Origin: Thermoplasmata archaeon
GTDB taxonomy: Archaea; Thermoplasmatota; E2; DHVEG-1
Length of the DNA: 6,712 nucleotides
Reading direction: 5' to 3'
Assembly (NCBI GenBank): GCA_003651045.1
Contig: QMTJ01000061.1
Coordinates: 1 to 6,712, forward strand
The first letter of the stretch is position 1. Each line of letters starts with the position of its first letter. A program made the position numbers and the translations under genes. The notes below the pieces were generated by a model. The model did no database searches, was not told the origin of the DNA, and saw nothing but the letters and a program-made list of their open reading frames with translations. Positions 1 through 6,153 of this stretch are shown here, one piece after another.

Positions 1-1
1 A

Positions 2-73
2 CCAGGTAAACCATTACCACTTGTTATATCAAAAGTCAAACCTGAGGAAGGATACAAAATAATTGAAGTCTAA
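2..73 (+). CDS. 3' end of an unidentified gene (partial)
   Basis: An open frame enters from the left edge and ends at the TAA at 71-73, giving 23 residues that start PGKPLPLVISKV and end EEGYKIIEV. The composition, with alternating hydrophobic and charged residues and an ordinary soluble-looking C-terminus, suits a real protein tail. Its stop sits directly against the T-run that ends the oncoming tRNA transcript, as expected for a convergent gene pair. I do not recognise the family from so short a piece and assign no function. The frame could be fortuitous, but the codons look coding and no other frame explains the stretch. Confidence 0.5.
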   Translation, partial: PGKPLPLVISKVKPEEGYKIIEV

Positions 74-80
74 AAAAAAA
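72..80 (-). terminator. T-run terminator after tRNA-Ala
   Basis: The plus strand carries nine A's, so the minus strand reads nine T's starting 9 bases after the tRNA discriminator base. Archaeal RNA polymerase terminates at such oligo-T tracts without needing a hairpin, and none is seen here. The tract overlaps the stop codon of the convergent gene. Confidence 0.6.
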
Positions 81-88
81 TTTATTTA

Positions 89-161
89 TGGACTGGGCGG
101 GATTTGAACCCACGGCCTCCACCTTGCGAAGGTGGCGATCTTCCAGCTGATCTACCAGCCC
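89..161 (-). tRNA. tRNA-Ala, anticodon CGC
   Basis: A full cloverleaf of 73 nt can be folded by hand. The acceptor stem is GGGCTGG with CCAGTCC, the D-stem GATC/GATC, the anticodon stem CCACC/GGTGG around loop TTCGCAA, the variable loop AGGCC, and the T-stem GTGGG/CCCGC around TTCAAAT. The anticodon is CGC (128-126), reading GCG. Pair 3-70 of the acceptor stem is G-U, the classic alanine identity element recognised by AlaRS, which independently supports the assignment. The discriminator is A (position 89). CCA is not encoded, so it must be added after transcription, as is common in archaea. No intron interrupts the anticodon loop. Confidence 0.97.
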
Positions 162-186
162 CCTCTTTTTTTCTCTAATTCAACCC

Positions 187-198
187 AAAAAGTAATAT
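187..198 (-). promoter_or_regulatory. possible TATA element of tRNA-Ala
   Basis: On the minus strand this reads ATATTACTTTTT, centred about 32 bases upstream of the mature tRNA 5' end. That would allow a leader of about 5-6 nt to be removed by RNase P. The match to an archaeal TATA box is weak, and the whole 162-258 interval is A/T-rich, so the assignment rests mainly on position. Confidence 0.3.
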
Positions 199-206
199 GT
201 AGAAAG

Positions 207-213
207 AAAAAAA
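207..213 (-). terminator. T-run terminator downstream of pgk
   Basis: The minus strand has seven consecutive T's about 46 bases after the pgk stop codon, followed by further T-rich sequence (CTTTCT). This fits archaeal oligo-T termination and would separate pgk from the tRNA gene. A run of six C's at 229-234 lies between the stop and this tract. No stable hairpin is evident. Confidence 0.45.
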
Positions 214-258
214 GATATTTGACTATTTCCCCCCTATTTGTTTGTTTCCTTCTCGTTT

Positions 259-1491
259 TTATCTTGAAAACACTATTTTTTTAGCTGATTTTAATGCTTC
301 AACCACTGGTAGTTTCTCCCCCATCATAAACTTTTCTAATGATCCACCACCTGTGCTAATATGTGATATTTTATCAGTGAGACCAAGTTGTTCCACTGCT
401 GCAACAGTATGACCACCACCTATTATTGAAAACACCTCAGCATTAGCTACATACGTGAATATCTCCTTAGTACCTTTCATAAAACTTGGTTTTTCAAACA
501 CGCCACATGGACCTGAGAGGAATACTGTTTTCGCAGTTGACAAGATATCTTTAAACTTTTGTATAGTTTTGTCACCAATATCATATATATAATACGGTGT
601 GGGTAACTCTGAAAAACTTATTTCACTTCTACTTGTGTTTTCTTCTACAGCAAAATCAACGGGTAAATATATGTTTTCCCCATGTTTATCTAACAATTCC
701 TTAATTTCGTTATATATCTCAGGTGAACCTTCTTTTGCTAATAACTCCTCGTTTTTCTCCCCCAGAGTTACACCTTTTGCTTTTAAAAACGCGTTTGCTG
801 GTAAACCCGTTAACAGTATTTTATCAGCGGTTTTATTTTCAAGAAGACGGTTAATCGTGACAACGACATCTGAAAACTTTGCACCACCAAATAAAAACAC
901 AGAAGGTTTCTCAGGGTTTACAATTATTTTTTCAAGAGTAGAAAGTTCTTTCTCCATTAATCGTCCTGCGCATGATGGTAACACAGCTGTAAAACCAATT
1001 AGTGAACATTGTGCTCTATGAGCTGCAGCGAAGGCATCGTTTACAAAGACATCTGCTAAAGGATACAGGTTTTGAACTAGTTCAGATTGCGCATGTTCCT
1101 CAGCAGTTTTTTTCTCAGTTTCACCATCGAATTTTCTAACGTTGTCAAGGACTAATACTTCACCGTTTTTCAAGTTTTTAATTGCATTCTTTGCTTTCTC
1201 CCCATATATGTCATCAACGAATTGTACTTTATGATTCAGTAGTTTTCCAAGTGCCTTCGCATGTTTTTCAAGACTAGTGAAATCCCAGCTGCCTTGTCGT
1301 CCCTGATGTGCAAGTATAACTGTTTTCGCGTTTTTCTCTATTAATTCTTTTATTGTAGGGAGTGCCCTTTTTATCCTAGTAGTGTCAAGAATCTCTAACG
1401 TGTTTTTATCAAGAGGCATGTTGAAATCTACTCTTAGTAAAACTGTTTTACCTTCTAAATCAAAATCATCAAGTGTGTTGTATTCCTCCAT
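259..1491 (-). CDS. pgk: Phosphoglycerate kinase, archaeal type
   Basis: The 410-residue product transfers phosphate between 1,3-bisphosphoglycerate and ADP in the cytoplasm, the step after GAPDH in glycolysis and reversed in gluconeogenesis. The N-terminal substrate-binding signature LLRVDFNMPLD is at residues 18-28. LAHQGRQG (60-67) and LDNVRKF (115-121) carry further substrate residues, and NDAFAAAHRA is at 151-160. The C-terminal nucleotide domain has FLFGGAKFSD (199-208), FLSGPCGVFE (324-333), GGGHT (358-362) and STGGGS (379-384). Archaeal PGKs use HQGR and GGGHT where bacterial enzymes usually have HLGRP and GGGDS, so this is the archaeal form, near the usual length. The ATG is supported by GGAGGT nine bases upstream. 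gap lies 67 bases upstream on the same strand, but a T-run and a TATA-like box between them suggest a separate or additional pgk transcript. Confidence 0.97.
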   Translation of the reverse strand: MEEYNTLDDFDLEGKTVLLRVDFNMPLDKNTLEILDTTRIKRALPTIKELIEKNAKTVILAHQGRQGSWDFTSLEKHAKALGKLLNHKVQFVDDIYGEKAKNAIKNLKNGEVLVLDNVRKFDGETEKKTAEEHAQSELVQNLYPLADVFVNDAFAAAHRAQCSLIGFTAVLPSCAGRLMEKELSTLEKIIVNPEKPSVFLFGGAKFSDVVVTINRLLENKTADKILLTGLPANAFLKAKGVTLGEKNEELLAKEGSPEIYNEIKELLDKHGENIYLPVDFAVEENTSRSEISFSELPTPYYIYDIGDKTIQKFKDILSTAKTVFLSGPCGVFEKPSFMKGTKEIFTYVANAEVFSIIGGGHTVAAVEQLGLTDKISHISTGGGSLEKFMMGEKLPVVEALKSAKKIVFSR

Positions 1492-1500
1492 AAAATAGTT

Positions 1501-1529
1501 ACCTCCAGAGATGGGTATTATATGGAGGT
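1501..1529 (-). promoter_or_regulatory. pgk Shine-Dalgarno within an inverted repeat
   Basis: On the minus strand GGAGGT (1506-1501) is a strong Shine-Dalgarno sequence nine bases before the pgk ATG. Its exact complement ACCTCC lies upstream (1529-1524), and one further base pair gives a 7-bp perfect inverted repeat (1501-1507 with 1523-1529) around a 15-base loop. In RNA spanning both arms the repeat would hide the ribosome binding site. If transcription starts near 1509, only the Shine-Dalgarno arm is transcribed and the repeat would instead flank the start site as a possible operator. The sequence alone does not decide between these. Confidence 0.55.
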
Positions 1530-1531
1530 TA

Positions 1532-1539
1532 TTTAAACG
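1532..1539 (-). promoter_or_regulatory. TATA-like box for pgk
   Basis: The minus strand reads TTTAAATA here. A start site about 26 bases downstream would fall near 1509 and give an 18-nt leader containing the Shine-Dalgarno sequence. A second candidate, TATAATA at 1516-1522, is centred 28 bases before the ATG and would give a nearly leaderless mRNA. I prefer the first because it keeps the well-spaced GGAGGT. Confidence 0.45.
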
Positions 1540-1544
1540 TATTC

Positions 1545-1551
1545 AAAAAAA
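1545..1551 (-). terminator. T-run after gap
   Basis: Seven T's on the minus strand begin 8 bases after the gap stop codon, just before the pgk TATA-like box. The arrangement suggests at least partial termination of the gap transcript and independent initiation of pgk. Read-through remains possible because the tract is short. Confidence 0.45.
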
Positions 1552-1558
1552 GTAGTGG

Positions 1559-2623
1559 TTATACTGTTTCCATTATTTTAGGTTCATTAATTGGTTTAGA
1601 ATGATTAACGAAGATATAGTTAATGAGATCGACGATTCTACATGAGTAACCCCATTCATTGTCGTACCATGAAAGTATTTTTATGAGGTTTCCATTCCCG
1701 TTTTCACCGATAACCCGGGTGCTTAGTCCATCTATAATCGCAGAATGAGGATTACCTATAATGTCAGATGATACAAGTGGTTCCTCGGTGTACTCCATTA
1801 TACCCCGAAGGGTGTTTTCAGAAGCGTTTTTTAAAGTTTCATTGATTTCATCACGTGTTACTGTTCTTTTAAGTATACATGTGAAATCAGTTAGTGATCC
1901 ATCTGGTGTTGGTACACGTACTGCCATACCATCTATTTTTCCTTTAAGCTCTGGTATTACCATGGCAACTGCTTTTGCAGCACCTGTTGTGGTTGGGATG
2001 ATCGAAACAGCTGCTGCTCTTGCTCTTCTAAGGTCTTTATGTGGGAAGTCAAGGATACGTTGATCACCAGTATAACTGTGTATAGTGGTCATGAATCCTT
2101 GTTCTATCCCAAAGTTATCTTGTAATACTTTTACAGGTGGAGCTAAGCTATTAGTTGTACATGATGCATTAGATATTATATGGTGTTTATCTGCATCATA
2201 GAGGTGTTCGTTGACACCAAGTACAATTGTTATATCAGGGTCTTTAGCTGGTGCAGATATAATTACTTTTTTTGCTCCTGCATTGAGATGTTGACTTGCA
2301 CCTTCTCTGGTGCGGAATATACCTGTAGATTCTACAACTACATCAATGTCAAGGCTGCCCCATGGTAGTTTTGAAGGGTTCACCTGTGAAAAGAATTTAA
2401 TATATTTACCGTTAACTTCAATGCCATCTTTTTTAGCCTCTATGGTACCCTGGAATCTACCATAGATAGAGTCATATTTAAGAAGATGAGCAAGTATCTC
2501 GGTGTTACCGAGATCATTCACAGCTACGATTTCAAATTTTTTACCATATTGAGAATGTTCAAATGCTGCACGTAGAGTATTTCTACCTATTCTTCCAAAA
2601 CCATTAATCGCTACTCTGATCAT
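1559..2623 (-). CDS. gap: Glyceraldehyde-3-phosphate dehydrogenase, bacterial (class I) type
   Basis: This phosphorylating dehydrogenase converts glyceraldehyde 3-phosphate to 1,3-bisphosphoglycerate. From the ATG chosen here the product is 354 residues. The N-terminus has the Rossmann motif VAINGFGRIGRN (4-15). VNDL (36-39) contains the Asp that favours NAD over NADP, and a Pro at 194 in LDFPHKD also fits an NAD enzyme. The catalytic Cys is C155 in SNASCTTN and the catalytic His is H182 in TIHSYTGDQ. The C-terminus has SWYDNEWGYS (318-327). These are hallmarks of bacterial/eukaryotic GAPDH and differ from the class II enzyme usual in archaea. A GTG at 2632 would add three residues. ATG at 2623 is preferred because it aligns with the family N-terminus, although neither start has a well-spaced Shine-Dalgarno sequence. 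mtaB ends 32 bases upstream. Confidence 0.96.
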   Translation of the reverse strand: MIRVAINGFGRIGRNTLRAAFEHSQYGKKFEIVAVNDLGNTEILAHLLKYDSIYGRFQGTIEAKKDGIEVNGKYIKFFSQVNPSKLPWGSLDIDVVVESTGIFRTREGASQHLNAGAKKVIISAPAKDPDITIVLGVNEHLYDADKHHIISNASCTTNSLAPPVKVLQDNFGIEQGFMTTIHSYTGDQRILDFPHKDLRRARAAAVSIIPTTTGAAKAVAMVIPELKGKIDGMAVRVPTPDGSLTDFTCILKRTVTRDEINETLKNASENTLRGIMEYTEEPLVSSDIIGNPHSAIIDGLSTRVIGENGNGNLIKILSWYDNEWGYSCRIVDLINYIFVNHSKPINEPKIMETV

Positions 2624-2655
2624 CCCTTCCACAAAATTTTCAAATATTATTGTTC

Positions 2656-3915
2656 CTATATAATACTTCCGACAAGGTATGTTGAAGTAGCATCTATTAT
2701 TTTTACATTTATAAAACTACCAAGTTCTATATTTCTTTCTGGTATAACAACGGGTTTATAGTTTTCCATTCGACCCATTATAGTATTGTTTTTTCCTCTC
2801 TTGGTGATAAGAACAGTGTACTCTCTGTTTATGTATTTTAGATTGTTCTTTTTTGAAATTTTATTACATAACTTTGTAAGTTTCTTTGATCTCTCTTTCA
2901 CAACATCCGTACTTATACGTCCTTTCATAGTTTTAGCTTTTGTAAAAGGACGTGCTGAATACCGTGTAATATTAACTATATCAGGTTTAACATTTTTAAG
3001 TAGATCAATGGTATGTTGAAATTGCTCGTCTGTTTCTGTTGGGAAACCAACTATGATATCAGTTGAAATAGACACATCTGGGTATCTCTCCCTGAATCTT
3101 TGAATTATCTTATGGAAATCATCGACTGTATATTTTCTATTCATTTTACTCAAAATTTCATCATCACCTGATTGAACAGGGAGATGCAAAAACTTGTATA
3201 TTTTTGAATCATTAAAACCTTGAATAATTGAATCAAGTTTTTTTAAACAAGTACATGGGTTCATCATTCCAACGCGTATCCTGAAATCATCATCGTTAAT
3301 CATACAGATGCTATTCAGTAGATCCCCAAGATTAGATCTAATATCTAAACCATAAGAACTAGTATCCTGAGCTGTGAGCTGTATTTCTTTACATCCTTGT
3401 TTTAATGCTTGTTGAACAGTTTTTTTTATCTCATTTATAGGGTAACTCCTGAGTCTACCACGTGCAAGAGAGGTGATACAATAACTACAGGAAAACATGC
3501 ACCCTTCAGCGATAGATATAGGTGCAATAATATCGTCATAGTATCTTGGAAACAATGTTTTATTTTTTTCAACGAAACATGTTGTTTCTTTTTTATCTAA
3601 TATCTCAACGATATGATATGGGTATTGTGGTGGTAAAAACTGTGCATCTGGTAAAACTGTTTTAACTTTATCAACTTGAACTGATGCCATGCATCCACTT
3701 ACGACTATTTTTTTCCCTGTTTTTTTAAGATTTTTTAGACGTGATAGCATACGTTGTTCAGTAGTGTCTATAACTGTACATGTTAACACAACAATAGCAT
3801 CCGCGTTTTCTACTGTTTCTACAATATTATACCCGTTTCTATGTAGTACTCCTTTTATCAGGGCAGCATCGCTTTTATTTGCAGTGCAACCATAGGTTTC
3901 AACATAAACATTCAT
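2656..3915 (-). CDS. mtaB: tRNA t6A37 methylthiotransferase, archaeal MtaB type
   Basis: This radical-SAM enzyme would add a methylthio group to N6-threonylcarbamoyladenosine at position 37 of tRNAs reading ANN codons, giving ms2t6A. The 419-residue product has the three expected regions. The N-terminal UPF0004 domain has cluster-binding cysteines C10 (ETYGCTANK), C46 (LTCTV) and C75 (SGCMA). The radical-SAM domain has CxxxCxxC at C139, C143 and C146 (GCMFSCSYC), plus LTAQDTSSYG (180-189), LHLPVQSG (243-250) and DIIVGFPTET (286-295). A TRAM RNA-binding domain spans about 360-419. YGCTANKSD and the spacing suit the archaeal/eukaryotic e-MtaB (CDKAL1-like) branch better than bacterial MiaB, but the substrate is inferred from family. 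The ATG has GAGGTT about nine bases upstream. lysS ends 36 bases upstream with no terminator between, so the two are probably cotranscribed. Confidence 0.93.
   Translation of the reverse strand: MNVYVETYGCTANKSDAALIKGVLHRNGYNIVETVENADAIVVLTCTVIDTTEQRMLSRLKNLKKTGKKIVVSGCMASVQVDKVKTVLPDAQFLPPQYPYHIVEILDKKETTCFVEKNKTLFPRYYDDIIAPISIAEGCMFSCSYCITSLARGRLRSYPINEIKKTVQQALKQGCKEIQLTAQDTSSYGLDIRSNLGDLLNSICMINDDDFRIRVGMMNPCTCLKKLDSIIQGFNDSKIYKFLHLPVQSGDDEILSKMNRKYTVDDFHKIIQRFRERYPDVSISTDIIVGFPTETDEQFQHTIDLLKNVKPDIVNITRYSARPFTKAKTMKGRISTDVVKERSKKLTKLCNKISKKNNLKYINREYTVLITKRGKNNTIMGRMENYKPVVIPERNIELGSFINVKIIDATSTYLVGSII
2657..2665 (-). promoter_or_regulatory. TATA box for gap inside the end of mtaB
   Basis: The minus strand reads TATTATATA, covering the last codons and part of the stop of mtaB. 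A start about 26 bases downstream would lie near 2635, giving an almost leaderless message from the GTG at 2632 or a leader of about 12 nt for the ATG at 2623. The box is a good archaeal match. Its coding role for Ile-Ile also constrains the sequence, so it may be partly coincidental. Confidence 0.5.
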
Positions 3916-3925
3916 AGATGAAATA

Positions 3926-3941
3926 ACCTCTCTTTAAAGGT
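3926..3941 (-). promoter_or_regulatory. mtaB Shine-Dalgarno in a small hairpin
   Basis: In the lysS-mtaB spacer the minus strand reads ACCTTT-AAAG-AGAGGT. The arms pair over 6 bp (one G-U) with a four-base loop. The 3' arm carries AGAGGT, the Shine-Dalgarno sequence of mtaB. In a lysS-mtaB transcript this could reduce initiation at mtaB. The stem is short and AT-rich, so its stability is uncertain. Confidence 0.4.
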
Positions 3942-3951
3942 AAAACTTGGT

Positions 3952-5505
3952 TTATTTAACTATTTCTTCTATTCTTTTTAAAACAAAATCTTTATCTAGG
4001 TTTGAAAGGAAATAACCCATGCGTGGTCCTTTTTCTTGGCCAATGATGATTTGATAAATTGTTTTAAAAGCTGTTTTTATAGGAATTTTTTCTTCCTCTG
4101 ATGTTTCATAGATTATGTTATGAATATTTTCTGCTTTCCAGTCAATTGAATCTATTTTTTCTTTCAGGGTTGATAAAAATTTTTTCTGTTTTTCGTCTAA
4201 GGTAACCTGTGGTTTTTTCTTTGTTTTTACTTCGAATTTTATTATGTCAGGTGCAAAGTTATGTAACCAGTATCTAGCATGTGTTGTTCTTTGTTTCAGA
4301 TGTTCTTCATCTGTTTTACTTAGATCTTTGGGTATTTGTTTAGTTCGTAAGAGAATTTTTTTTACATCCTCCCATGTATCTGCTATTTGAACTAGTGTTA
4401 CTAGATGCCTATATGGTAGTTGATATGGGATTTCATCTGGTGTTTTTTCTGGTTGAGAGAGTTCATAGGTTTTTTTATAATCCTTCATCCCTTTTACAGG
4501 TTCTTCTTTTCCAAAGTATACCCGTTCCCATCGGTCGTATTCATCTACAAGGTTTAGTAAACCTAATCCTGAGTCGAATACAATATGTTTATTTGGTTGG
4601 TTGTTCATGATTAGGAAACGTAGAACTTCTGGTGGTGTCATTTTGAGCATTTCTTCTGCGCTTAATGCTGTACCTTTTGAACTATGCATTGCTCCTTTTC
4701 CTTTTAATAGTATAAACTCATAAACAGTATATTTCGGTGCAGGGTAATTGTATATTTCTTCAACTATTCGTTCACCTGTATCTCTTGCTCCACCGACTGT
4801 TCCTAGGTCTTTACCAAATGGTTCAAAGGTTACATTGAGCATTTTCCAACGTGCAGGCCAGTCAACGCGCCATGGTAGTTTTCCAACTCCACCTTGTCGT
4901 ATATCTACTTCTCCCTCGTAGCCGCAGCTGCATTTGTATTCGATAATAGGGTATTCGTAGAGGACTGCTTCTGTTGATGTCATTCTTTTACATTTACTGC
5001 ATAAGATGTTGAAAGGGATCCAGTTTTTAGGTAACTGTCTTTTTGAGATTTTCTGAATGATTTCTTTGATTTTATCCATGTTCTCCATAGCTATCTGTAT
5101 AGCCTCATTATAATCTCCGTTTTTGTACATTTCATTAGCACGGTAAACACGTGGTTTTACACCGATTTCTTTTAGTGATTCTAAAAAAGAGATTAAGTAA
5201 TGATCAGCGTAGCTTTTATGTTTACCACAAGGACATGGTATCTCAGAGATAGGCATACCAACATATTTCTCATAGGATTTAGGTAGATAAGGGTATACTT
5301 TACGTAACGGGTCAAAATCATCAGCTACATAAATTAGTTCAGCTTCACCACCTTTATGGAGTAGACATCTATAGACTGCATCGCTTGTGAGGATTTCTCT
5401 CATATTACCTATATGAATAGGACCGGAAGGAGTTATACCTGTAGCTAAAACATGTTTTTTATCTTCTTTTAATAGCTCATCAGCTAAAACATCAGCCCAA
5501 TGCAT
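3952..5505 (-). CDS. lysS: Lysyl-tRNA synthetase, class I
   Basis: This 517-residue enzyme charges tRNA-Lys with lysine. It belongs to the class I LysRS found in most archaea and a few bacteria, unrelated to the common class II enzyme. The opening MHWADVLADEL matches the family. The HIGH-type motif is HIGN (31-34) after GITPSGP, and the KMSKS-type loop is MHSSKG (273-278), with the catalytic Lys at 277 kept and Ala (272) in place of the first Lys. Cysteines in CPCG (91-94), CSKC (169-172) and CSCG (192-195) are likely metal ligands. WRVDWPARW (212-220) and GKDLGTVGGARDTG (231-244) are conserved class I LysRS segments. The helical C-terminal part would bind the anticodon. A weak AGGAT lies a few bases before the ATG. 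The upstream gfcR-like gene is separated by 54 T/A-rich bases; mtaB follows after 36. Confidence 0.96.
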   Translation of the reverse strand: MHWADVLADELLKEDKKHVLATGITPSGPIHIGNMREILTSDAVYRCLLHKGGEAELIYVADDFDPLRKVYPYLPKSYEKYVGMPISEIPCPCGKHKSYADHYLISFLESLKEIGVKPRVYRANEMYKNGDYNEAIQIAMENMDKIKEIIQKISKRQLPKNWIPFNILCSKCKRMTSTEAVLYEYPIIEYKCSCGYEGEVDIRQGGVGKLPWRVDWPARWKMLNVTFEPFGKDLGTVGGARDTGERIVEEIYNYPAPKYTVYEFILLKGKGAMHSSKGTALSAEEMLKMTPPEVLRFLIMNNQPNKHIVFDSGLGLLNLVDEYDRWERVYFGKEEPVKGMKDYKKTYELSQPEKTPDEIPYQLPYRHLVTLVQIADTWEDVKKILLRTKQIPKDLSKTDEEHLKQRTTHARYWLHNFAPDIIKFEVKTKKKPQVTLDEKQKKFLSTLKEKIDSIDWKAENIHNIIYETSEEEKIPIKTAFKTIYQIIIGQEKGPRMGYFLSNLDKDFVLKRIEEIVK

Positions 5506-5530
5506 ATTATCCTATATGCCCCTTTTTTGT

Positions 5531-5539
5531 AAAAAAAAA
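5531..5539 (-). terminator. T-run terminator after the gfcR-like gene
   Basis: Nine T's on the minus strand, 20 bases after the gfcR-like stop codon, in a gap of only 54 bases. The run fits archaeal oligo-T termination and implies that lysS has its own start of transcription. Confidence 0.5.
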
Positions 5540-5541
5540 CA

Positions 5542-5549
5542 CTTATTAT
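5542..5549 (-). promoter_or_regulatory. possible TATA element for lysS
   Basis: The minus strand reads ATAATAAG, centred about 40 bases before the lysS ATG. It would give a start near 5519 and a leader of about 14 nt that includes AGGAT. If right, the T9 tract lies between this box and the start site. The match is moderate in very AT-rich DNA. Confidence 0.3.
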
Positions 5550-5559
5550 CTTCTTTTTT

Positions 5560-6129
5560 TTAGATTACTCTTGCTCTAATGAGCGCCCGGAGTGGTACAC
5601 CATCTATACTGTTCTGAGAGCGTTTATTCAACACAGCTAAACAAAGCAGAGTTTCACCTTTCTCAGCTTTTATAGCTTTTAAAGCACTTTTGAATGTGTT
5701 ACCTGTTCCTACCACATCATCTACTAGAACAACTTTTTTCCCTTTAACACTTGCATAATTTGAAGAAAAAGCACCGGATTTCTCATGATGCGGTCTAAAA
5801 ATAGATAGTTCCAGCCCTAGTTTATCAGCGATAAAAGTAGCATATGGTATACCATTTATTGCGATACCAACAATTGCATCAGCATCTTCGCATTCTTCTA
5901 CAATTATATCACATAAGGCGTCAGAAATAAAACTTATCCTCGATGGGTATACCCCGATTGAACGCCAACCGATTTTGAGATCACCAACTGGTTTTTTCTC
6001 TTTACCTTTACTTAAAAGCCATACAGCTGTTTCTTTAGATACATTGAGTTCATCAGCTATTTCTAGTTCTGTAAGTCCACTCTCTTTGTATTTTAATGCT
6101 TTCTTTATGAGTGCTTCAATTTCCTGCAT
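5560..6129 (-). CDS. gfcR: GfcR-like regulator: helix-turn-helix plus PyrE-like phosphoribosyltransferase domain
   Basis: The 189-residue product has an N-terminal helix-turn-helix (about 12-38; LTELEIADELNVSKETAVWLL) and a C-terminal phosphoribosyltransferase fold (about 60-189). The PRPP-binding signature VVLVDDVVGTGNT is at 133-145. This architecture defines archaeal PyrE-like/GfcR proteins, often annotated as orotate phosphoribosyltransferase. In Haloferax the family member is a transcription factor for glucose and fructose catabolism, acting on genes including GAPDH and pyruvate kinase. The segment before the PRPP motif (about 111-129) does not show the Lys-rich catalytic loop I expect of true OPRTs, which favours a sensor role, though that is inference. 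gap and pgk lie downstream on the same strand, beyond lysS and mtaB. A strong TATA box is centred 28 bases before the ATG and no Shine-Dalgarno sequence is seen, so the mRNA is probably leaderless. An enzymatic role cannot be ruled out. Confidence 0.88.
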   Translation of the reverse strand: MQEIEALIKKALKYKESGLTELEIADELNVSKETAVWLLSKGKEKKPVGDLKIGWRSIGVYPSRISFISDALCDIIVEECEDADAIVGIAINGIPYATFIADKLGLELSIFRPHHEKSGAFSSNYASVKGKKVVLVDDVVGTGNTFKSALKAIKAEKGETLLCLAVLNKRSQNSIDGVPLRALIRARVI

Positions 6130-6153
6130 ATTTATCTACACCCTTGAAATACG

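Noticed and set aside
599..1021. Plus-strand open frame antisense to pgk, 140 codons
   Set aside because: It lies entirely inside the well-supported pgk gene, has no recognisable domain and no promoter or ribosome site. It is an antisense by-product of pgk codon use.
1761..2063. Plus-strand open frame antisense to gap, 100 codons
   Set aside because: Fully within gap, low-complexity Ser/Ala-rich translation with no family resemblance.
2656..3915. Calling this gene bacterial miaB or ribosomal-protein rimO
   Set aside because: The YGCTANKSD N-terminus, length and archaeal context fit the archaeal/eukaryotic MtaB branch; nothing suggests a ribosomal protein S12 target.
4374..4610. Plus-strand hydrophobic open frame antisense to lysS
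   Set aside because: The Leu/Phe/Val-rich translation mimics a membrane protein but is the complement of Lys/Glu-rich helical LysRS coding sequence.
5560..6129. Calling this gene pyrE (orotate phosphoribosyltransferase)
   Set aside because: The N-terminal helix-turn-helix and the absence of a clear OPRT catalytic loop fit the GfcR-like regulator family better.
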